DNA of 23,443 bases. It comes from GCA-002841655 sp964446775. GTDB taxonomy: Bacteria; Patescibacteriota; Patescibacteriia; Patescibacteriales; UBA12465. Within the stretch, counting starts at the first letter, position 1; each line of letters starts with the position of its first letter. The notes under the pieces are model-generated. The model made no database searches. It saw nothing but the letters and a program-made list of their open reading frames with translations, and had not been told where the DNA came from. Where the stretch lies: NCBI GenBank assembly GCA_964446775.1, contig CAYURA010000009.1, forward strand, positions 1-23,443, given 5' to 3'. Shown piece by piece: positions 6,612 through 14,498 of the stretch. Position numbers and translations under genes: made by a program.

Positions 6612-9161
6612 TTATTTGCTAGATAATAGGACTTTCGGATCTAAGCTTTTGGATTTAGAGTAGTATAATAGTTTGAATATTTCAGTAGCTACTAAATATA
6701 ATAGAGAAATACCAATGATCCAAAATAGGTAAATTGGCTTTGGTGTAGTGAAACTAAAAACTCGGTGTCCAAATTGCGTAAAAGGTATGATAAGGGCAAA
6801 CATAGCTGCGGGGATAGTAAAATATAACAGACCAAGACTTGGACGACGAGCGAATAAGAAGAAGCGACGACTACGAATGGAAAAAATAAATAAGAGCTCT
6901 GTAATCGTACTAGCAATAAACCAGTTGGTCTGTAAGACTTCAGGTGAAATACGACTAAAGATGATAAAGAAAACAAAATCAAATATGGTGCTAATAATGC
7001 CTAAAGCGGTGGTCACAATAATGATATCTTTCACTTCATAACGTCGAGGGGTGGTCAATTCTTCATCATCCACATTATCACCAGCAATAGCAATCATTGG
7101 AAAGTCAGTTACTAAATTCAATAAAAGGATTTGCAATGGTAACATCGGTAAATAATTAATAAACAGAGAGGAAACGGCAACAGCATAGAAGTTGCCAAAA
7201 TTAGAAGCTAAAGTAGCTTTAATATACTTAATACTATTAGCAAAAATAATTCGACCTTCATGAATGCCATTAACAATAATATTTAAATCTTTTTCTAATA
7301 AAATAATATCGGCTGTTTCCCGGGCAATATCAGAAGCATTATTAACCGCTAAAGATACACCAGCAATTTTTAAGGCAGGAGCATCATTAATGCCATCACC
7401 AAGATAAGCAATGCTATAGTTTTTCTGCAAGCGTTTAATAATATCATATTTTTGTTCTGGTCCAACTCGAGCAAAAATATGATAACGTTTAAGAGCTTCG
7501 TCCTTTTCCTCTTCATTTAAAGCTTCGAATTCTGCAGCTGAAATTACCTCATCTAAACGATTACATAAGCCAACCTCTAAACCAACTGCCCCAGCCACCT
7601 CTTTACTATCACCAGTAATTATTTTTAAATCCACTCCCCATTCTTTTGCATTCTTGACAGCTGAAATAGTACTAGGCTTAACAGGATCAGAAAATGAAAT
7701 TAAACCCTGTAATTCCAAATTATTTTCTTCTTCTCTAAAACGAGCTTCAAACGCATCCAGTTTTACTTGTTTAATTGGCTTAGACGCTATTGCTAAGACC
7801 CTCCGGCCCATTCTTCCCTGCTCATTAGACCAAGTTTGAGCCGCTTCTAAATTACCATGACTACACATTCCTTTAATTACTTCAAAGGCGCCGCGGACCA
7901 AAAAAATTATTTTGTCATCTTTTTCGACTAAAACATTATTGCGTAAAAATTGAGGATCAAAGGGCGAATCAAATAATATGTGATAATCCTTCAACCAGTC
8001 TTGACCATCCTTGCCGCATTCTTTTGCAATTGATTCATCAAAAGGATCTATCGCCTCGATTGAAGGATCACTAGCTAGAAGCGAGTATAGCAGGACTTCC
8101 TCTTCTTTACCCGTCTCACTAGCAAAACGACTAGCAACTGCTAATTTATTCTCAGTTAAAGTCCCTGTTTTATCAGAACATAAAATTTCAATATTACCTA
8201 AATCTTCAACTGCAGACAGCCTTTTAACCACTACCTTATGCTTCGCCAACTGTGACGCCCCTTTAGAAAAAGAAAAGGTCATTACTAATGGCAAAGCCTC
8301 AGGAATAACACCAATAGCTAAGGCAATAGCAAAAATAATTAATTGAGGCCAATCTAAACTATTAGCTTTGATAATAAAATTTAACAGAACCACAAAGGCT
8401 AGGGTAACTAGAGTTAACTTTAAAATAAAGCTAGAAAATTTACTAATGCTTAACTCAAAATTACTCATTTTTTTGGTTTTTGCCACCAAATTAGCAATCT
8501 TCCCGAACTCTGTTTTATTAGCAGTTGCAACGACCACTGCTTTGGCTCGCCCACTAGCTACCGCTGTGCCAGCAAAAACCATATTTAGCCCAGTGTGAGT
8601 ACTTTGGTGGTTATTTGATAAGGCCTCACTCTGCTTAGTTACTGCCACTGACTCCCCTGTTAAAGCAGACTCATCAACGTTAAAATTTTGGACTGATACT
8701 AAGCGAGCATCAACACTAATCTTATCACCAGTACTTAAAAGGATGAGATCGCCAACAACTAAATCTTTAGTGGCCACTGATATTTCCTTACCACCCCTAA
8801 GCACTTTAGAACGCCATTCAATCATGTTAGATAGCATTTTGACAGTCTTTTCAGAGCGATATTCTTGGAAGAAACCTAAAATAGTATTGATGAGGATAAA
8901 AACAATAATCATGATGCCTTCAGCCCAGTTTTGCATGATTAAAGATAAGAATGCGGCTATAAGTAGGAGATAGATGAAAGCTGATTTTAATTGCCTAAGT
9001 AAAATCTGCCAAGCTTTTACTTGGCTTGCCGAAATTGAGTTTTGTCCATCTCTCGCCAAACGCTTTTTAGACTCCTCAGCGCTTAAACCTTTTACCTCAT
9101 TAGTTTTAAGATGTTTACAAACATCAAACGTCTCTAAAGACGAATACTCTTGCCACTTCAT
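6612..9161 (-). CDS. P-type cation ATPase, P3B (MgtA-like) Mg2+ type
   Basis: Complete 849-aa P-type ATPase. Features in order: N-terminal cation-ATPase segment (about 1-75), TM1-2, actuator domain with TGES (ALTGESVAV), TM3-4 with P-E-A-L-P, phosphorylation site D330KTGTLTE, nucleotide-binding region, hinge motifs TGD and GDGINDAPAL, and six C-terminal helices. Two features point to the MgtA/MgtB Mg2+ family rather than Ca2+ pumps: the post-hinge block DIARETADIILLEKDLN, and D-N-V-D-D-E after TM6. However, TM4 reads PEALP where MgtA has PEMLP, and TM6 has N-L-V-T-D-F-P. Substrate Mg2+ is therefore likely, not certain. It follows the YceI lipoprotein gene by 44 bp on the same strand and may be cotranscribed with it. 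No MgtL-type leader peptide or magnesium riboswitch is apparent upstream. Confidence 0.92.
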   Translation of the reverse strand: MKWQEYSSLETFDVCKHLKTNEVKGLSAEESKKRLARDGQNSISASQVKAWQILLRQLKSAFIYLLLIAAFLSLIMQNWAEGIMIIVFILINTILGFFQEYRSEKTVKMLSNMIEWRSKVLRGGKEISVATKDLVVGDLILLSTGDKISVDARLVSVQNFNVDESALTGESVAVTKQSEALSNNHQSTHTGLNMVFAGTAVASGRAKAVVVATANKTEFGKIANLVAKTKKMSNFELSISKFSSFILKLTLVTLAFVVLLNFIIKANSLDWPQLIIFAIALAIGVIPEALPLVMTFSFSKGASQLAKHKVVVKRLSAVEDLGNIEILCSDKTGTLTENKLAVASRFASETGKEEEVLLYSLLASDPSIEAIDPFDESIAKECGKDGQDWLKDYHILFDSPFDPQFLRNNVLVEKDDKIIFLVRGAFEVIKGMCSHGNLEAAQTWSNEQGRMGRRVLAIASKPIKQVKLDAFEARFREEENNLELQGLISFSDPVKPSTISAVKNAKEWGVDLKIITGDSKEVAGAVGLEVGLCNRLDEVISAAEFEALNEEEKDEALKRYHIFARVGPEQKYDIIKRLQKNYSIAYLGDGINDAPALKIAGVSLAVNNASDIARETADIILLEKDLNIIVNGIHEGRIIFANSIKYIKATLASNFGNFYAVAVSSLFINYLPMLPLQILLLNLVTDFPMIAIAGDNVDDEELTTPRRYEVKDIIIVTTALGIISTIFDFVFFIIFSRISPEVLQTNWFIASTITELLFIFSIRSRRFFLFARRPSLGLLYFTIPAAMFALIIPFTQFGHRVFSFTTPKPIYLFWIIGISLLYLVATEIFKLLYYSKSKSLDPKVLLSSK

Positions 9162-9205
9162 AATATTATGATTAAATAATTTATCAAATATAAAAAATAC
9201 AATTC

Positions 9206-9883
9206 CTACTCTTTCATAGCGACTAAATAAATTTTAAAGCCAATTTCATCTTCAATGGCCGCGTCGCCTAAATCCTCATAAAAACTGCCTGAATCGTAGC
9301 GAATATTCCAAAGCGTACGATCAATTATCAAATCACTTAATATAGCTAAAGATCCTTCTTTTGCCTCAAAATTAGCTTGAAACTCAACCGGTACACTTAT
9401 ATCTTTAATAGTCAAATCGGCTTTGATTAAGAATGAAGCCAGCTGATTTAACTCCGACCCAGTAATTACTAGCTTAGCTTCATTATATCTTTCTACGTCA
9501 AAAAAATCAGTACTTTTTAAATGCTTAACTAGAGCTTCATTACCCTCACTATTATGTATACTAGTCATGTCGATAATAAATTCACCAGCAATTAAGATTT
9601 TATTTTCTACGATAAAATTAGCTGATTTAAGATTAACTAAACCACTATGACCAGATCCTAAAATCCTTTTTCCAGACCAAGCTACTTGAGAATCTTCGGT
9701 TGAGACTATGTAATTACCATCTTCTAACTCTATCTGCTGAGTTTCGGGGTTTTCTGCTTGTTCGCTAACATTAAATACTGGAGCTGGTGTTATAGTTGCG
9801 GACTCTGAATCCAACTTAGAGCAAGCACTCAAAAACAAAATTCCCAGCCCAATAACGGCGGAAAAAACAAGTATTTTTTTCAT
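9206..9883 (-). CDS. YceI-like lipoprotein
   Basis: 225-aa exported protein. The signal peptide ends in a lipobox, L18-S-A-C21, so Cys21 should be lipidated. A low-complexity linker (about 22-50, rich in Pro, Glu, Gln) leads to a YceI domain (about 52-225). This domain is a lipocalin-like beta-barrel recognised by V-A-W-S-G, the 'STDFFDVERY' block and the terminal I-G-F-K-I-Y-L strand. YceI proteins bind isoprenoid or other amphiphilic lipids; the natural ligand and role are mostly unsettled. Membrane anchoring by a lipid tail differs from classical periplasmic YceI and suits a monoderm envelope. It is the first gene before the P-type ATPase on the minus strand. Its start lies 195 bp from the divergent quinone reductase gene. 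Confidence 0.9.
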   Translation of the reverse strand: MKKILVFSAVIGLGILFLSACSKLDSESATITPAPVFNVSEQAENPETQQIELEDGNYIVSTEDSQVAWSGKRILGSGHSGLVNLKSANFIVENKILIAGEFIIDMTSIHNSEGNEALVKHLKSTDFFDVERYNEAKLVITGSELNQLASFLIKADLTIKDISVPVEFQANFEAKEGSLAILSDLIIDRTLWNIRYDSGSFYEDLGDAAIEDEIGFKIYLVAMKE

Positions 9884-9950
9884 ATATTTATAAATTCGCT
9901 TATTTTTAGGTAAATATATTATAGCATAGCTGATTACTGAAGCAAGCTGA

Positions 9951-9989
9951 AGTAAATTTTTAAAGTAAATTTTTAAAGTAAATTTTTAA
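9951..9989. repeat. Perfect 3 x 13-bp tandem repeat
   Basis: Three identical contiguous copies of AGTAAATTTTTAA (9951-9963, 9964-9976, 9977-9989) end directly against the -35 box of the plus-strand promoter. They lie between the divergent YceI and quinone reductase genes. The AT tracts resemble UP-element sequence. Confidence 0.9.
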
Positions 9990-10018
9990 TTGACGCCCGT
10001 CACTAGCTTAACTATAAT
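9990..10018 (+). promoter_or_regulatory. Sigma-70 promoter of the quinone reductase gene
   Basis: TTGACG (9990-9995), a 17-bp spacer and a perfect TATAAT (10013-10018). The -35 overlaps a small GACG-CCC-GTC inverted repeat that could bind a regulator. The predicted leader to the ATG at 10079 is about 50-55 nt. Confidence 0.65.
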
Positions 10019-10078
10019 AGTATTTAATATATAAGCTCTTACTATAATTAATAATAATACATTATAATATCATCTCTT

Positions 10079-10654
10079 ATGCCACAATACTTAATCATTT
10101 TTGCTAACCCCAATCACGCTGGACATGGTGGCTATATCCTAAACAAGTTAAAAGAAAAATTAGCAGCAGCTAAGCACCCCTATTCTGTTTTAGATTTATA
10201 TCAAGAAAAATATAATCCCGTTCTAAAATTAGAAGAATGTGCTAAGGGGCTTAACAGACTAATCTGTCCTGACACCTTAGTCTATCAAGAAAAAATAAAG
10301 AAAGCTGATAAGCTAATCTTTATTTATCCAATTTGGTGGCAGTATATGCCCGCTATTTTAAAAGGCTTCTTAGACCGCACTCTAACCAGTGGCTTTGCCT
10401 TTAAATATAGCTTAGGTAGACCCCAAGCATTGCTTAGAGGAAAAAGGGCGGCTATCTTTTGTAGCACTGCTAGCACCAACAAGTATATTTTTAAATTTAA
10501 ACAAAACTCAGCTAGCAATTTCTTAAGTCGAAACATTCTTAATTATTGCGGTATCTCTACTAAAAATTTTATTTTGGCTAATGCTCGCAAACTTGAGGAT
10601 AATAAGTTGAGCTTGGAAAAAATAGCTAATAGAATTATTACTTACCTAAAATAA
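10079..10654 (+). CDS. Flavodoxin-fold NAD(P)H:quinone reductase
   Basis: 191-aa soluble protein of the flavodoxin_2 family (NQO1, KefF, MdaB, YwrO relatives). The first beta-strand and phosphate-binding loop (about residues 4-24, F-A-N-P-N-H-A-G-H-G-G) would hold FMN or FAD. The family block Y-P-I-W-W-Q-Y-M-P-A-I-L-K-G-F-L-D-R and the following F-A-F-K-Y are intact. Such enzymes carry out two-electron reduction of quinones or protect against thiol and electrophile stress. It is a single gene on the plus strand with its own promoter and upstream repeat. It converges with the thioredoxin-like gene, with 11 bp between their stop codons. No Shine-Dalgarno is visible. Exact substrate unknown. Confidence 0.88.
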   Translation: MPQYLIIFANPNHAGHGGYILNKLKEKLAAAKHPYSVLDLYQEKYNPVLKLEECAKGLNRLICPDTLVYQEKIKKADKLIFIYPIWWQYMPAILKGFLDRTLTSGFAFKYSLGRPQALLRGKRAAIFCSTASTNKYIFKFKQNSASNFLSRNILNYCGISTKNFILANARKLEDNKLSLEKIANRIITYLK

Positions 10655-10665
10655 TTTTTTTTAGT

Positions 10666-11067
10666 CTAAGCTTGAGGCAAGGCACACGCGGTCTTTTCTG
10701 CTAGAATACCTAAAGGTAAGGAGCCTGCAAGCTGGGACCCATCAGCAAACACCCAAGTAGGATAGCCTGTAATTTTATTCTTTTGACACTCCGGTAGCTG
10801 TCCCTTGCGGTCTAAAGTGGAACACTCAATATAGGGTAAATACTTAGCTGCCTGACCAAAGATTTCTTTCTGAGCATTACAATGTGAACACCAAAAAGCA
10901 CCATAGAATTTAGCTCCCTTGTTTTCTAAGCACTGAGCAAACATCTTTAGTCCTGAGTCGTCTTCATTCTTAGTCCCATTTAGAAAAAAACCTAGGACAA
11001 TTATTAAGGCTCCAGCACCCAAAGATAAATATAGATTCTTTTTCTTATTTCTCGTCATATATTTCAC
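10666..11067 (-). CDS. Membrane-anchored thioredoxin-like protein (CxxC)
   Basis: 133-aa protein with a basic head, one transmembrane helix (about 11-30) and a short thioredoxin-fold domain facing outward. Redox motif W-C60-S-H-C63 and a cis-Pro at P103 (G-Y-P-T-W). Further cysteines are C46, C82, C94 and C128. The pattern Y-I-E-C-S ... C-Q-K-N-K-I-T-G-Y-P-T-W matches the thioredoxin domain often attached to or working with VKOR-type disulfide formers. No VKOR gene is in the window. It may oxidise, reduce or shuttle disulfides of exported proteins. A second start at Met4 would shorten only the basic head. The extra conserved-looking cysteines suggest a resolving disulfide. A thioredoxin-CcdA protein at 21774-22934 is a plausible redox partner. 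Confidence 0.88.
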   Translation of the reverse strand: MKYMTRNKKKNLYLSLGAGALIIVLGFFLNGTKNEDDSGLKMFAQCLENKGAKFYGAFWCSHCNAQKEIFGQAAKYLPYIECSTLDRKGQLPECQKNKITGYPTWVFADGSQLAGSLPLGILAEKTACALPQA

Positions 11068-11161
11068 ATTAATTTGATAAGCTCATCAGCTATAGCTAAA
11101 TACTTAAAAAATTAAAAGATGATTAATTATTACTCTAGTCTATCATTTAATTGTTTAAAAC

Positions 11162-11196
11162 AAAAGAACTCAATCAAACATAGACTGAGTTCTTTT
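11162..11196 (-). terminator. Intrinsic terminator, possibly bidirectional
   Basis: AAAAGAACTCA (11162-11172) pairs perfectly with TGAGTTCTTTT (11186-11196) around a 13-nt loop. T-rich tracts follow on both strands. It serves the minus-strand gene ending at 11236 and would also stop plus-strand transcription. Confidence 0.75.
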
Positions 11197-11235
11197 TATT
11201 TTTTTCCCTGTTGTCTGCTGCTCAAATATTAATCA

Positions 11236-12123
11236 CTAACTATTCGCACTTAATTTTTTAATTTCTTGATCGACTAAAATATCTAAATTAAAACTAGTCC
11301 TTTCGGCCTCACATTCAGCTCTCTCCTCATCAGGATAATTAGGACAATTAGGATAATTAGCCATAAATATTATAGAATAAACATCATCGCCAATAACTGT
11401 TGTATAAACATATTGTGTATAAACCGAGCCTGCTGCTCCCTCACTAAAAGCACTAATACAATATTGCTGACCATTTATTCTCTTTTTACTTGTTCGAAGA
11501 GCTAAGCTAGATTCTAGAGGAGTCTCATTACACTCTATTTGACCATTTTCTACCCAAGACTCTAATTTGGGATATTCTTCAATTCCAAAGATGCCAGCAC
11601 TATAATTACTAAAAGAAATATAGTCAGCTTTAAAACTAATTGGCAGATCTGATTTAAGCTCATCAGCAGATGTATCTAAATACCTGACACCCACTACTTT
11701 AATAGTCCCCAAGCTGAGGTAATCAAGATAGTCATCGTCACTAAGAGGATCTATCAATTCACCACTGACTTCAATATTCTGACCCTCCATGATTTTATTT
11801 AAAGCATTAAGGGGATCGTCGCTAATTTTTTCTAAGCGATAGTAATCTGTAGCAACTTTTATTCCAAAAACACATAAATCATTATGAGGCTGGTCTTCAT
11901 TTCTAACTGGCAGGCAAGTAAATACACCAGAAACCTTAAATAGTCCTTCATGCACTTCCTCCCAGTCTTCTAAACTGATTAGCTTTTCTGCCTCATTATT
12001 GTTCTGCCCTCGATCTTCATTTGACTTACTAAACACAAACAAGCTTAATAGAGCAATAGCGATAATAGCTATTATTAAAATAACTAGATTTTTATTTACC
12101 TCTTTTTTATTCGTTTTATTCAT
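11236..12123 (-). CDS. Membrane-anchored hypothetical protein with an OB-like region
   Basis: Family not recognised. 295 aa. A basic head and one hydrophobic helix (about 10-33) anchor it, with the rest outside. Residues about 52-150 alternate beta-strands with V-S-G-V-F, I-E-V-S-G-E-L-I-D-P and G-T-I-K-V-V-G-V-R-Y, a pattern seen in small OB-fold 'nucleic-acid-binding-like' exported domains. The C-terminal part (about 165-290) is a second acidic, beta-rich domain with several cysteines, including a cluster near 255-275. Two cysteines in the first domain could form a disulfide. It follows the SIMPL gene by 25 bp on the same strand and ends at the terminator at 11162-11196, so the two probably form an operon. 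Function unknown; the OB assignment is by eye. Confidence 0.75.
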   Translation of the reverse strand: MNKTNKKEVNKNLVILIIAIIAIALLSLFVFSKSNEDRGQNNNEAEKLISLEDWEEVHEGLFKVSGVFTCLPVRNEDQPHNDLCVFGIKVATDYYRLEKISDDPLNALNKIMEGQNIEVSGELIDPLSDDDYLDYLSLGTIKVVGVRYLDTSADELKSDLPISFKADYISFSNYSAGIFGIEEYPKLESWVENGQIECNETPLESSLALRTSKKRINGQQYCISAFSEGAAGSVYTQYVYTTVIGDDVYSIIFMANYPNCPNYPDEERAECEAERTSFNLDILVDQEIKKLSANS

Positions 12124-12148
12124 AGAGCAATTTATTTTATTAAAAAAA

Positions 12149-12892
12149 CTATTTTACTTCATAGACTACAGTGACTTCAACCCTGATCTCATTTTGGCCA
12201 GTCTGAATATTGCTAACTGAATCTTGCATAGCGTCACCAGTTCGCATTTCTTTCATCCCATTAGCGTACATTGGGATAGGGCTAGGATAATTAACTTCAA
12301 AGCCTTCAAAGACACCTTTTACCTTACCTAATTTCATGCCTGCTTGATTAGCCATCAACTCCGCTTTCTCTTGAGCCTTGTCAATTGCTAATTCCCTGGC
12401 CTGATTCCTTAGTTCATACTCATCATCAATACTAAAGTTAACATTACCTACTTGATTAGCCCCTTTATCCGCACTTTCACTTATCACTTCACCGATCTTA
12501 GTTAAATCTCTCACTTTAACCTGCACGCTTTGATAGACCTCATAACCCTTTAGAATTTGTCCCTCATTCTCTGTCCATTTATATACTGGTCTAAGAGAAT
12601 ATTCGTTTGTTTTAATGTCTTTTTCTAAAACCCCTAAATCATTTAATCCAGCAACAATCGCTTTCATTTTATTGGCACTTTCTAGCGATGCCTCAGCTGC
12701 CTCTTTCTTAATCTCCGTGTTAAAGCCAATATTAACGTTAGCAATATCAGCTTTAGCATAAACCACCCCTGAACCAGTCACCGAAAAACGATCTTCATTG
12801 TTGGCTTGATTAGACATCACAATCGCTGTGATAGAAACGCCAGCTAAAACTAGAATACCGATAATAGATAGGATAAAACTTGTTTTTTTCAT
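12149..12892 (-). CDS. SIMPL (DUF541) domain protein
   Basis: 247-aa protein with an N-terminal signal anchor (about 7-28), then a SIMPL/DUF541 domain (about 35-247). The domain is recognised by S-V-T-G-S-G-V-V-Y-A at its start, the A-x-V-N-I-G-F block, the paired K-G-Y-E-V-Y-Q-S-V-Q-V block and the final V-E-V-T-V-V-Y-E-V. Related proteins (such as E. coli YggE and Brucella BP26) are envelope proteins, some forming channel-like oligomers and some tied to oxidative stress; no enzyme activity is established. Length and end points are normal. It is the first gene of a two-gene minus-strand operon with the 295-aa unknown. A TTGACA lies about 27 bp before the ATG. Confidence 0.88.
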   Translation of the reverse strand: MKKTSFILSIIGILVLAGVSITAIVMSNQANNEDRFSVTGSGVVYAKADIANVNIGFNTEIKKEAAEASLESANKMKAIVAGLNDLGVLEKDIKTNEYSLRPVYKWTENEGQILKGYEVYQSVQVKVRDLTKIGEVISESADKGANQVGNVNFSIDDEYELRNQARELAIDKAQEKAELMANQAGMKLGKVKGVFEGFEVNYPSPIPMYANGMKEMRTGDAMQDSVSNIQTGQNEIRVEVTVVYEVK

Positions 12893-12895
12893 AAA

Positions 12896-12924
12896 TTTTT
12901 AAATTATTAATTAATATTTGTCAA
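12896..12924 (-). promoter_or_regulatory. Possible promoter of the SIMPL operon
   Basis: A perfect TTGACA (12924-12919 on the minus strand) is followed by AT-rich sequence, with TAAAAA at the 17-bp spacing. This would leave almost no 5' leader, so a near-leaderless message is implied. The -10 match is weak. Confidence 0.25.
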
Positions 12925-12999
12925 AAAAAATTTCTAACTGAAGACTATTATCTTAAACGTTACAAATCCTAAAAGGTAACAATAACGGAAATAGAGCTC

Positions 13000-14394
13000 T
13001 TAAGAAAATAATTCCGCCTTAAAAACAACTGCACTAAAAACCGCAAAGAAAGCGATAATCAAGTAAATAACTAGCTTACGCCATAATTTAGGTTGAAAAG
13101 GCTTAGCTAAAAATCGACGATTCAGAATTGTTACCAAAATAGTATGTACTAGCATGGCAAAAGCATTAATTACCGCTCCTAAAACTATCAATGAGCGCGG
13201 ATCATAAAAATTGAAAAGAAATAAAATAACACCAAAGGTGATTTGGGCCCAAACAAAAATATAATATATTTTAGATAAGGCCACCTTCTTATTACCACTA
13301 CGACGTAACTTCTCAATAGCAGCATTCTCTGACATAATTCGACTAGTAGAATCCATGATCCCTAATTGCGTTTGAAACAACATAATACCTACCACTACTA
13401 AAAAGATTAAGCCTAAAAATGGCGAGGTGAGATCGCTAATCTGATTGCCTTCACTAATAACAAATTTTATTCCTTCAGCATTACCACTGCTACCATAAAC
13501 TGTGTTATAGGCTAAAAACATCAACATCACCATTGAAATTAAACCAATTGCCCAAAAAACTAATAAATGCTCTAAATTTACCTTTTTCCACCAAGCTTTA
13601 AAGTTTTTAATATTTTCACTATTATGCTCAAATTCTTCACCCTCTAATTTAACTGATTGTTGCTCGCCTTTAGTAGCGAATAAGCCAGCAATTTTTTGGC
13701 TATAAGCTCCCATGCCATAGCCCTTTTCTTTAATATAAATAGATTGAGTCAAGTTTAAATTACCCCCAGCACCTGAATAAGCAAAAGCACCCAAAAAGGC
13801 GGCTATCGCCATTCCAGGTGCGAGGAACCAAAAACCCTCCCCTTTACCAATTAGTCCCGCTCCCAAAGCAGTCCAAGCATTTGCATCAGCAAAATAAACA
13901 GCTAGAATAAAAATGAAGGGGACACCAATAAATATAATGATCTTAGTTATTTTCTCCATCATCCCATAAACAGTCCGCCCAACAGTAAGAATAATGCCAA
14001 TAATTATTAATAGGGCAATCGCTAACCATTTAAAATTAGTCACTCCAAAAACAGCAGCTATCACTTGAGCAGAAGCAGCCACAATACCAGGCAAGCCAAA
14101 ACCGATAAAAGTTGAGATAATAAACCAATAGATGGCTTTAGGTAAAAATTTAGCAATACCAACAAAAACACTTTCGCCTTTAACTAGCGCATAACGCTCA
14201 ATCTCCATATTAATAAAAAATTGGAAAGTAATACCAAGTACTGCTCCCCAAGCAACCCCTAAGCCATAATTTGAAACTAGGTAGGGCCAAAGAATAACTT
14301 CGCCTGAACCGAGCCCTAAAGCTAAAATTATGAAACTAGGGCCAATCATTTTTTTTAAAGGAATTACTTGAGGAAATTTCTTTATTAGCGCCAT
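13000..14394 (-). CDS. Nramp-fold transporter lacking canonical metal motifs
   Basis: 464-aa integral membrane protein with about 11 helices; its start G-P-S-F-I-I-L-A-L-G-L-G-S-G-E resembles TM1 of Nramp/SLC11 (COG1914). True Nramp metal importers carry D-P-G-N in TM1 and a Met-Pro-His motif in TM6. Here TM1 has G29-S-G-E32, and the TM6-equivalent helix (about 195-220) reads A-Y-S-G-A-G-G-N-L-N-L-T-Q. The gene therefore belongs to a divergent 'Nramp-like' branch whose substrate is not established. A hydrophilic acidic loop (about 233-275) separates the two halves. Helices and ends are intact. The start codon is 104 bp from the divergent mscL start. It lies upstream of the SIMPL gene on the same strand, with a 107-bp gap, and cotranscription is uncertain. 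Confidence 0.82.
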   Translation of the reverse strand: MALIKKFPQVIPLKKMIGPSFIILALGLGSGEVILWPYLVSNYGLGVAWGAVLGITFQFFINMEIERYALVKGESVFVGIAKFLPKAIYWFIISTFIGFGLPGIVAASAQVIAAVFGVTNFKWLAIALLIIIGIILTVGRTVYGMMEKITKIIIFIGVPFIFILAVYFADANAWTALGAGLIGKGEGFWFLAPGMAIAAFLGAFAYSGAGGNLNLTQSIYIKEKGYGMGAYSQKIAGLFATKGEQQSVKLEGEEFEHNSENIKNFKAWWKKVNLEHLLVFWAIGLISMVMLMFLAYNTVYGSSGNAEGIKFVISEGNQISDLTSPFLGLIFLVVVGIMLFQTQLGIMDSTSRIMSENAAIEKLRRSGNKKVALSKIYYIFVWAQITFGVILFLFNFYDPRSLIVLGAVINAFAMLVHTILVTILNRRFLAKPFQPKLWRKLVIYLIIAFFAVFSAVVFKAELFS

Positions 14395-14476
14395 GTTTTT
14401 TATTCGTTAATAAATTATAGATTGATTATGTGTATATGATAGCAAAAAGACTAAAAATATGCCATAATTTAAATAA

Positions 14477-14482
14477 TATAAT
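14477..14482 (+). promoter_or_regulatory. -10 box of mscL
   Basis: TATAAT lies 16 bp before the mscL ATG with no convincing -35 at normal spacing. It would give a leader of about 10 nt or less, in keeping with the absence of a Shine-Dalgarno. Confidence 0.35.
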
Positions 14483-14498
14483 TTAAGAAATCAATCCT

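Noticed and set aside
6692..8973. Several 60-110 residue frames on both strands inside the P-type ATPase gene
   Set aside because: All overlap the intact ATPase coding sequence in other frames and show no independent start signals or domains.
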